DNA from: Gemmatimonadetes bacterium SCN 70-22
GTDB taxonomy: Bacteria > Gemmatimonadota > Gemmatimonadetes > Gemmatimonadales > Gemmatimonadaceae
DNA: 64,000 bases
Assembly: GCA_001724275.1 (NCBI GenBank)
Contig: MEDZ01000018.1
Coordinates: 1 to 64,000, forward strand
Direction of reading: 5' to 3'
Part shown: in pieces, positions 54,422 to 64,000 of the stretch
Position numbering within the stretch: position 1 is the stretch's first letter
Layout: each line of letters begins with the position of its first letter
The notes under the pieces: generated by a model
The model's database searches: none
What the model was told of the DNA's origin: nothing
Seen by the model: only the letters and a program-made list of their open reading frames with translations
Made by a program: the position numbers and the translations under genes

Positions 54422-57124
54422 CTAACGCGCGCGCTCGCCCCCCTCGTCACGCAACCGATCGTGCCACGCCGTCAGTACCCGCACCTCGCGCAGCGGCGCG
54501 GTGGCAATGTGCTGCTTGAAGACGAAGCGACGCCCCGCCCCTCCGACGGCGAAGTTGCGCCCCGGAAAGTCGGCCACCGCGGCGGTGAACAGCTGCTGCG
54601 GCGCGCCAAAGGGCGACGCCTGCGTCGGATCGTAGCGCATGGCATAGAACGTCTGGCGCGTCCCGCCGGCGGCCGCGGGGGCGCGGGCAATCAGGACCTC
54701 CGCCGCGATGACCTCACTCCCGCCCGCGACCCATGCCGGCATCCCGAACGATCCGGGGGCGATCACGGCGCGACGCCCGCTCCCGTCCATCGCGTACGCG
54801 ACGATGGCGCCGTTGTCCTCCCCCCTGAGGTGCTGGGCGATGACCCAGCGCCCGTCCCCCGTGGCCGCGAGGATCGCCGAAGACGGCACCGGCAACCTGC
54901 TGCCAACCGTTTGTCCATGGACCAGGACGCCGACCGAATCCCCGAGTTGCGAGAGGAAGGCCGCCGAGTCGTTGAGCGGCGTCACGACACTCAGGATCGC
55001 CGTCCCGCCCGGGAGCGGCAGTGGGCTCGCATTCGCCTCCGGGTCACCGATGAAGCCCGAGTCGTTGCGCACGAAGGCCACGCGCCGGCCGTCGGCCGTC
55101 CACCTCGGCGCGCCCAGCGATCCCCCCGCGATCCACGGGAGGACACGCCCCGTCGCCACATCGATGACCACCAGCTTGGCGTCCCCTGGCACCCCGACGC
55201 GCGCCACCACGCGACGCCCGTCGGGAGTGAGGTCGAGCGCGGTATATTCGTCCGCCGGGGCGGGGATGGTGTCCAGCTTCCCCGCCCGGTCGGCCCGCAC
55301 GAGGATGCCGCGCGTCATGACGTCGCCAGGCACGTAGACCAGCGTCCCGCCCCCGTTGATCGCGAACTGCGCAGCCCCCCGACCGCTCTCGGTGCGCACG
55401 CTGTCGACGACGACGACGGCTGCCCCCGTCAGGCGGGCACTGGCGGCGTCGATGGGGGCCGCGTACAGGCGGCCGTCGCGCGCGAAGATCAGGTGCCCGT
55501 CTCCGTCCACCCGTGCCATCATCGCACGCACCCCCTCGTCCCTGGCGGCCGCCGACCGTCGCGTGACGGGGCGCGCCTCGCCCGTCCCGATGTCGACGAG
55601 GAAGAGGAAGTCCCCGCTCGTGGCGAGGACGTGCCGTCCGTCGGGCATCGCGGCCGGGAAGGCACAGGTGGCACGGCACGCAATGGTTCGAATGGAGTCG
55701 CCGCTGGGGGAGAGGACGAGGAGCTCACTCGCCAGGCGCTGTGACAGCACGATCGTCCCGTCGGACATCGCCGTTCCCCCCCACGCCTCGCCCTCGAAGC
55801 TGCCGGCGGGAGGGGGGTGGATCAGGGTGACGCGCCCGTCGGCGAGGACCACCCGTTTCACCCCTTCCAGGGCGAAGAAATAGATCGATTCTCCCGAGGC
55901 GGAGAAGAACGGTGCCTGAGCACCCTCCGTCCCCTCGAGCCCGCGCACGGCGAACTGCGACAGCGGCCGCAGGAACAGTCGCGACCGCGTCCCGTGGCTC
56001 CCGGCAAAGGCGAGCATTGTCCCATCGGGCGACAGCGCCAGCGTCGCCGTCCCCTCGGCGGTCGCCAACTGCGGCTGGATGCGCATCGAGTCCGGGAGCA
56101 GCAGGCTCGCACTGACGGCCGCCACCGAGGGCGCCGCCTCGCCGCGCCGGCCCATCCACCAGCCCACCGCAAGGGCCGCAGCTGCAACCACCCCCCAGGC
56201 GACCAGCCAGCGTCTCGCGGGGGCGGCGTGGACGACGGGCGGTGGCGTCGCCACGCGTGACGGCGTGACGTTCGTGCCCGACGACGCCGCCCCGCCTCCC
56301 TCGAGCGCGGCGGTGAAATCGGCCGCCGAGCTGAATCGGTCGGCCGGCAACTTCTCGAGCGCGCGCAACACCGCCGCCTCGACGTGCGGCGGAATCGCCC
56401 GTCGCACGAGCGACGGCGCCTCGGGAGTGGCACTCACCACCTTGGCGACGATGGCCTGCAATGTCGCCCCCGTGAACGGAGGCTCGCCTGTCAGCATCTC
56501 GTACGTCACCGCGCCCAGCGCATACAGGTCGGCACGGGCGTCGATCTGCTTCTCGCCCATCGCCTGCTCGGGGCTCATGTATTGCGGTGTGCCGAGCGAG
56601 AGCCCGGTCTGCGTCATGCGGGCACCCGCGGCCTCGTGCACGGCGAGCGCGATGCCGAAGTCCGCGACCAGTGCGTGCCCCGACTGGAGCAGGATGTTCT
56701 CCGGCTTGATGTCGCGATGCACGATCCCGATGGCGTGTGCCGCGCCGAGTGCGTCTCCCACCTCGCGCGCGATGCGCAGCGCGTCGTCGACCGGGAGTTG
56801 CCGCTCGCGCACGAGCCGCGCGCGGAGCGTCTCTCCGGCGACGAACGGCATGACATAGAACAACGATCCGCCGGCCTCGCCGCTGTCGAGCAGGGGGAGG
56901 ATGTGCGGGTGCTGCAGCCGTGCGGTCGTCTTGATCTCGGCCAGGAATCGTTCGGCGCCCAGCGCAGCGCCGAGATCGGGATGCAGGACCTTGATGGCGA
57001 CCTCGCGACCGTGTCGGATGTCCTCGGCCAGGTAGACGGTCGCCATCCCGCCGGCGCCGAGTTCGCGCTCGAGGCGGTAGCGGTCGGCGAGGGCTGTGCG
57101 CAGCCGATCGAACGCGTCGCTCAT
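54422..57124 (-). CDS. membrane Ser/Thr protein kinase with beta-propeller sensor domain
   Basis: A 900-aa Hanks-type kinase. The kinase domain (about 16-280) has the glycine loop [10 protein letters not shown], Lys45 in [14 protein letters not shown] (Asp138) and DFGIAL (Asp155), and the activation segment [10 protein letters not shown]. All catalytic residues are intact. One membrane helix (about 330-347, [19 protein letters not shown]) leads to an extracytoplasmic WD40/TolB-like propeller (about 370-890; [39 protein letters not shown]). The propeller probably senses an external ligand or protein. The stop TAG is part of a CGTTAGG word. It lies upstream of the paa operator region, leftward like paaA. 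Confidence 0.92.
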   Translation of the reverse strand: MSDAFDRLRTALADRYRLERELGAGGMATVYLAEDIRHGREVAIKVLHPDLGAALGAERFLAEIKTTARLQHPHILPLLDSGEAGGSLFYVMPFVAGETLRARLVRERQLPVDDALRIAREVGDALGAAHAIGIVHRDIKPENILLQSGHALVADFGIALAVHEAAGARMTQTGLSLGTPQYMSPEQAMGEKQIDARADLYALGAVTYEMLTGEPPFTGATLQAIVAKVVSATPEAPSLVRRAIPPHVEAAVLRALEKLPADRFSSAADFTAALEGGGAASSGTNVTPSRVATPPPVVHAAPARRWLVAWGVVAAAALAVGWWMGRRGEAAPSVAAVSASLLLPDSMRIQPQLATAEGTATLALSPDGTMLAFAGSHGTRSRLFLRPLSQFAVRGLEGTEGAQAPFFSASGESIYFFALEGVKRVVLADGRVTLIHPPPAGSFEGEAWGGTAMSDGTIVLSQRLASELLVLSPSGDSIRTIACRATCAFPAAMPDGRHVLATSGDFLFLVDIGTGEARPVTRRSAAARDEGVRAMMARVDGDGHLIFARDGRLYAAPIDAASARLTGAAVVVVDSVRTESGRGAAQFAINGGGTLVYVPGDVMTRGILVRADRAGKLDTIPAPADEYTALDLTPDGRRVVARVGVPGDAKLVVIDVATGRVLPWIAGGSLGAPRWTADGRRVAFVRNDSGFIGDPEANASPLPLPGGTAILSVVTPLNDSAAFLSQLGDSVGVLVHGQTVGSRLPVPSSAILAATGDGRWVIAQHLRGEDNGAIVAYAMDGSGRRAVIAPGSFGMPAWVAGGSEVIAAEVLIARAPAAAGGTRQTFYAMRYDPTQASPFGAPQQLFTAAVADFPGRNFAVGGAGRRFVFKQHIATAPLREVRVLTAWHDRLRDEGGERAR

Positions 57125-57263
57125 GGGCCACAATGATCGGGCATGGGGCGGGAACGCGCGAGGGGCCGGGGGGGGGCGCAGGGCGACCACCTCGGCACCA
57201 TCGCTGCCCTTCACGCGCGGCCCCCCCTTACCTTACCCTCCGCCATCAACCAATCGCCGCCCC

Positions 57264-58037
57264 ATGTCCGCTCCCACCCCGCTCGACGCCGGCACCATCT
57301 CCCACGCCGTCGAGCACGGCATCGCGACCGTCACGTTCGGCCATCCCAAGGGGAACTCCCTTCCCGGCGCCACGCTGCGCGAACTCGCGGCCACCTTCGA
57401 CGCCCTCGCCGTGCGTGACGACGTCCGCGTGATCGTTCTCCGCAGCGAAGGGAGCGGCCCGTTCTGCGCCGGCGCCTCGTTCGACGAGTTGCGCCGTATC
57501 GAGGACGAGCACCAGGGGAAGGTCTTCTTCTCCGGCTTCGCGCACGTGATCCTCGCCATGCGGCGATGCCCGCAGTTCGTGATCGCCCGCATTCAGGGGA
57601 AGGCCGTGGGGGGAGGCGTCGGGCTCGCCGCGGCCGCCGATTACAGTGTCGCGACGCGCGGCGCCTCGGTGCGCCTGAGCGAGCTCGCCGTCGGCATCGG
57701 ACCGTTTGTCGTGGGCCCCGTCATCGAGCACAAGGTCGGGCGCGGGCACTTCACCGCGATGTCGGTCGACTACGACTGGCGCGACGCCGCCTGGGCCGAG
57801 CGCGCCGGGCTGTACGCGCGGGTCGCCGATTCGGTGGCCGAGGTCGACGAGATCGTCGATTCGCTCGCCCGCAAGCTGGCCGCCGCCAACCCCGCAGCCG
57901 TGCGCGAGCTCAAGCGCGCCTTCGTGGCGGGAACCGAGCACTGGGACACGCTCCTGTACGAGCGCGCCGCGATCTCCGGCTCCCTGATCCTCACCCCCCC
58001 GGCACGCCAGGCGCTCGCCGCCCTCGCACGCGGTTGA
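57264..58037 (+). CDS. enoyl-CoA hydratase/isomerase family protein
   Basis: A 257-aa crotonase-fold protein. The oxyanion-hole motifs are FCAGASFDELR and QGKAVGGGVGLAAAADYSVA. One catalytic-type Glu is kept in RLSELAVGIGPFVVGP, but the second acidic position of classical hydratases is replaced by the FVVGP stretch, so it may be an isomerase, a decarboxylase-like enzyme or a hydratase with altered mechanism. It is not close to PaaF or PaaG in these motifs. The start at 57264 (MSAPTPLDAG) avoids an upstream low-complexity extension. It diverges from the propeller kinase and converges on hmgA. Confidence 0.85.
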   Translation: MSAPTPLDAGTISHAVEHGIATVTFGHPKGNSLPGATLRELAATFDALAVRDDVRVIVLRSEGSGPFCAGASFDELRRIEDEHQGKVFFSGFAHVILAMRRCPQFVIARIQGKAVGGGVGLAAAADYSVATRGASVRLSELAVGIGPFVVGPVIEHKVGRGHFTAMSVDYDWRDAAWAERAGLYARVADSVAEVDEIVDSLARKLAAANPAAVRELKRAFVAGTEHWDTLLYERAAISGSLILTPPARQALAALARG

Positions 58038-58134
58038 TCCGAGCCCCCCAGACCACGCGAAGCACACTCCCCCGCCGCCGCGAGCCGCAACCAGAGCCAA
58101 GTGAGACGAGGCGCCGCGCCCCTGCCGCCCGCCC

Positions 58135-58158
58135 CTCGTCCTCTCGTCTTCTCGTCTT
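58135..58158 (-). repeat. AAGACGAG octamer array after hmgA
   Basis: Two perfect units and one changed unit (AGGACGAG) in the sense direction of hmgA, starting 3 nt after its stop codon, in the convergent gap with the enoyl-CoA hydratase-like gene. Confidence 0.92.
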
Positions 58159-58161
58159 CTC

Positions 58162-59352
58162 CTACGAAGTAGGCGGATTGAACGCCGCCTGCTGCTGTTC
58201 CAGCCAGCTCTGGTGGTACTTCGGGTCCTCGAAGGCCATTGCCGCCTTCGCCACCTTGAGCGGGCGGAACGAGTCCATCATCACGGCCAGCTCGTTGGTG
58301 TACTTGGCCCCGATCGACGCCTCGGCGCGTCCGGGGTGCGGGCCGTGCGGGAGGCCATCGGGGTGGAGCGTGATCGAGCCGTACTCGATCCCCTTCCGGC
58401 TCATGAACTCGCTGGACGCGTAGAAGAGCACCTCGTCCGAGTCCACGTTGGAGTGGTTGTACGGGGCGGGGATGGCGTTCTCGTCGAAGTCGTACGGGCG
58501 CGGGCAGAAGGAGCAGATCACGAAGCCGTCGCCCTGGAACGTCTGGTGCACCGGCGGCGGCTGGTGGATGCGCCCGACGATCGGCTCGAAGTCGTGGATG
58601 TTGAAGATCCACGGGTAGAAGTAGCCGTCCCACCCGACCACGTCGAAGGGATGGTGGTCGAGCACGAGCTCGTTGATCGCGTCGTACTGCTTGACGTAGA
58701 TGGGGAAGTCGCCCTTCTCGTCGTGCGGCGCGAGCACCATGGGGCGCCGGATGTCGCGCTCGCTGAACGGGGCGCCCTCGAGCAGCTGGCCGAAGTCGTT
58801 GCGGTAGCGGCGGGGGAAGCGCACATGGCCGCGGCTCTCCATCACCAGGAACTTGCTCGGCCTGGAGGCGTCGAGCCGCCAGCGGTGCGTGATGTTGCGG
58901 TGGATGACGACGTAATCGCCCGACCGGTAGGGGAGGTCGCCGAAGACCGACTCGAGCGTCCCCTCCCCTTCCGCCACGTAGATCACCTCATCCGCCTGCG
59001 AGTTGCGGTAGAAGTGCGCGTCGATGCGGTCGGGCTCGACGTAGGCCATCGCGATGTCGCTGTTGAAGAGGAGCGGGATGCGGTCGAGCGTGGCGCTCCC
59101 GCCCTTGCGTGCGCGCGCCGTGAGGAAGTGGCGATGCCGGAGCGACGTGTCCTCGTCGGCCTCGAGCTTCGCGTCGCACACCTTGCGCGCCGACTTCACG
59201 GTGGTGGGCGGATGGGTGTGGTACAGGAGCGACGACGTCCCCACGAAGCCCTCGTGCCCCATCAGCTCCTCGGCGTACAGCCCACCGTCGGGGCGACGGA
59301 ACACGATGTGCCGCTTGCGCGGAATGCTGCCTAACGCGTGGTAGAACGGCAT
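58162..59352 (-). CDS. hmgA: homogentisate 1,2-dioxygenase
   Basis: A 396-aa non-heme iron dioxygenase that opens the ring of homogentisate in Tyr/Phe breakdown. The start MPFYHALGSIPRKRHIVFR and the PYNHSNVDSDEVLFYAS, RKGIEYGSITLHPDG and PHGPHPGR segments are conserved. These supply the His-Glu-His iron ligands and the acid-base His. Its length is slightly shorter than the 430-450 aa of many homologues and matches compact bacterial forms. The stop TAG is followed by the octamer array. The gene lies 88 bp downstream of hppD on the same strand, also with an array between them, so the two act in sequence in one pathway. Confidence 0.94.
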   Translation of the reverse strand: MPFYHALGSIPRKRHIVFRRPDGGLYAEELMGHEGFVGTSSLLYHTHPPTTVKSARKVCDAKLEADEDTSLRHRHFLTARARKGGSATLDRIPLLFNSDIAMAYVEPDRIDAHFYRNSQADEVIYVAEGEGTLESVFGDLPYRSGDYVVIHRNITHRWRLDASRPSKFLVMESRGHVRFPRRYRNDFGQLLEGAPFSERDIRRPMVLAPHDEKGDFPIYVKQYDAINELVLDHHPFDVVGWDGYFYPWIFNIHDFEPIVGRIHQPPPVHQTFQGDGFVICSFCPRPYDFDENAIPAPYNHSNVDSDEVLFYASSEFMSRKGIEYGSITLHPDGLPHGPHPGRAEASIGAKYTNELAVMMDSFRPLKVAKAAMAFEDPKYHQSWLEQQQAAFNPPTS

Positions 59353-59399
59353 GGGATGTTGGTGAGGAAGGTGTGGGAGACGCGAGCCCGAGGCCGCCG

Positions 59400-59431
59400 C
59401 TCGTCTTCTCGTCTGCTCGTCTTCTCGTCTT
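59400..59431 (-). repeat. AAGACGAG octamer array after hppD
   Basis: Four units (one CAGACGAG variant) in the sense direction of hppD, starting 9 nt after its stop codon and lying in the hppD-hmgA spacer. Confidence 0.93.
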
Positions 59432-59440
59432 CTGCCTCTA

Positions 59441-60906
<1,466 letters not shown>

Positions 60907-62606
60907 ATGTCATCCGCGTCCGCCGATACTCTCGCCTTCGCCCGCGCCCTCGACGGACAGTATCGCATCGAGCGCGAGATAGGCCGTGGCGGCATGGGCA
61001 TCGTGTACCTGGCGCGCGACCTCAAGCTCGACCGCCCCGTCGCCATCAAGACGCTCCCGTATCACCTGGCCAGCGACCCGGTATTGCGTGAACGCTTCCT
61101 TCGCGAGGCGCGCACCGCAGCCGCTCTCGCGCACCCGGGGATCGTCCCCATCCACCGCGCCGACGAGTTGGGGGAGTTCGTCTTCTTCGTGATGGGGTTC
61201 GTGGACGGCGAATCGATGGCCCAGCGGGTCCGATCCCGCGGACCCTATCCCCCGGCCGAGCTCGTCCCGCTCCTCATCGACGTCGCCTCGGCGCTCGGAT
61301 ATGCCCACGCCCGCGGCGTCGTGCACCGCGACATCAAGGCCGAGAACATCCTCCTCGACGCGACCGGGACGCGGGCGATGGTCACCGACTTCGGCATCGC
61401 CCGGTTGCAGCAGGCGGCGCCGCTCACCCAGACCGGGATGGTCCTGGGCACCGTGTTCTACATGAGCCCCGAACAGGTGGTGGGTGACACGCTCGACGGG
61501 CGCAGCGACCTCTATGCCTTCGGCGTCCTCGCCTTCTTCGCGCTCACGGGGCGCTTCCCGTTCGAGAGCGAGACGCCATCGGCCGTGCTCGTCGCGCACG
61601 TCACGCAGCCGCCGCCGACCATCCGCCGCATCGCTCCCGCGGTACCGCCGGCGCTCGGCGCCATCGTCGACCGTCTCCTGGCCAAGGACCGCTCGGCGCG
61701 CTTCGCCGATGCCGGCGCGCTCGTCGCCGCCCTCGCCGACGCCGCGCAGGGGATCCCCGCCGATGCCCCGGCCGCCGCCGACGTGGTGCTGTCACCCACC
61801 GAGGCGCACGCGATCTGGGAGCGGGCGGCACTGCTGCAGGAACTGACCGGGCAGGTTGCCCCCCCTGCCGTCGCCGCGCGGCGCGAGGGGACCCGGGAAC
61901 CGCTGGCCACTGGGGCCGGCTACCCCGTCGGCGATGTGCGCCTGGCGGCCCGGGACGTCGGGATCGACGACAGGTACGTGGAGCGCGCCCTGGTCGAGCA
62001 TGGCGTCGGCGCCGGGGTCCCCGGCGAGGTGGTGCAGCCCGGCGGGGCGATGCAGGAGCGCGTGAACCCGCTGGTCGGCGCGCACACCAGGCTCGAGTTC
62101 GAGGTGACGATCCCGGGCGAACTGACCGACCCCGACTTCGAGGATGTCGCCGACGAGATCCGGCGGAGCATCGGCGACGTGGGAACGCTGAACACCATCG
62201 GGCGCAGCGTCGCCTGGACCTCGTTCGGGACACCAACGTCGCAGCGCAAGCTGCAGCTCACGGTATCGTCCCGTAACGGCCGCACCGTCGTGCGCGGCTT
62301 CGAGGATCTCTCGCAGCTGATGGGCGGGATCTTCGGCGGGGTCGTGGGCGGGGTCGGCGGGGGCGCGGGGGCGGCGGCCTTCGGTCTCGCCATGGCGCTC
62401 ACGCAGGGGGCGGTCCTCGTCGCCGCCCCCGCCTTCGTCGGGGTCGCCGGCGGCGCCTACGCCCTGGCGCGCGGCATCTTCACCACCATGTCCCGCCGGC
62501 GCGAGCGCGTGCTGCGGAGCGCCGTCGAGCGCGTGGCCCAGCGTGCGCGTGAGTGTATCGCGGCCCGTCGCCTGTCGCGCACCACCGACCCGCGCCGCCT
62601 GCCACG

Positions 62607-62610
<4 letters not shown>
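60907..62610 (+). CDS. Ser/Thr protein kinase with membrane-hairpin C-terminus
   Basis: A 567-aa Hanks-type kinase. Key residues are present: [10 protein letters not shown], Lys48 in [14 protein letters not shown] (Asp142), TDFGIAR (Asp161) and FYMSPEQ. The kinase domain ends near 285. The central part (about 330-470) is not recognised, apart from a short region resembling putative DNA-binding helices ([20 protein letters not shown]). The C-terminus has a Gly-rich membrane hairpin (about 470-530; [20 protein letters not shown] then [18 protein letters not shown]) and a basic tail. The chosen ATG at 60907 begins [15 protein letters not shown]. Its stop TAG overlaps the convergent aacS stop by 4 bp within one CGTTAGG word. 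Confidence 0.88.

Positions 62611-64000
<1,390 letters not shown>

Overview
The window is 64 kb of very GC-rich bacterial chromosome, densely packed with genes, with no rRNA, tRNA, CRISPR array, integrase or insertion sequence that I could see. The gene content suggests a member of the Gemmatimonadota. It has ADOP-type duplicated permeases, large secreted BNR/VPS10-like propeller proteins, many exported M28/S9/P1 peptidases, Ser/Thr kinases with propeller or membrane tails, and a HEAT-cyclophilin fusion. This lineage call is an inference from content, not from a marker-gene tree.

Layout. 0-8 kb: tryptophanase, a DJ-1/PfpI protein, a secreted beta-propeller protein, and a polar amino-acid ABC importer with substrate-binding and permease domains on one chain. 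8-15 kb: a tripartite MacAB-like ABC/FtsX/HlyD export operon, then a Tat-exported two-subunit molybdenum hydroxylase. 15-25 kb: RecQ, an M28 peptidase, a TonB-dependent receptor under a TPP riboswitch, an ADOP permease and a small TPR-like protein. 25-37 kb: S9 peptidase, PlsC-like acyltransferase, IF-1, a second M28 peptidase, a P1 (DmpA-like) peptidase, a YpfJ-like zinc peptidase, a DapL-like aminotransferase and a KdpDE-like two-component pair. 37-54 kb: aerobic phenylacetyl-CoA degradation in three blocks (paaZ; paaG-H-I-J-Y; paaA-B-C-D). These are interleaved with a gamma-glutamyltransferase, the HEAT-cyclophilin protein and a fused 2-oxo-acid dehydrogenase E1. 54-64 kb: two Ser/Thr kinases, an enoyl-CoA hydratase-like protein, homogentisate dioxygenase, 4-hydroxyphenylpyruvate dioxygenase and the 3' part of acetoacetyl-CoA synthetase.

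How the genes work together. The dominant theme is aromatic amino-acid use. Tryptophanase cleaves Trp. HppD and HmgA take Tyr/Phe through homogentisate towards fumarate and acetoacetate, and the acetoacetyl-CoA synthetase can activate the acetoacetate. The paa genes process phenylacetyl-CoA to acetyl-CoA and succinyl-CoA. paaE (reductase), paaK (ligase), maiA and fahA are not in the window. The exported peptidases, ggt and the amino-acid importer fit a peptide- and amino-acid-feeding lifestyle.

Most unusual signals. (1) A heptamer CGTTAGG occurs 18 times, 15 of them as CGTTAGGC, and accounts for most TTAG words in the window; several copies supply stop codons. (2) An octamer tandem repeat, AAGACGAG, directly follows the stop codons of ggt, paaB, hmgA and hppD, always in the sense orientation. 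(3) Other short tandem arrays with units of 7, 9, 10, 15, 17 and 24 bp sit at gene ends or in N-terminal and linker regions. (4) A TPP riboswitch appears to carry the Shine-Dalgarno sequence of its gene inside the aptamer.
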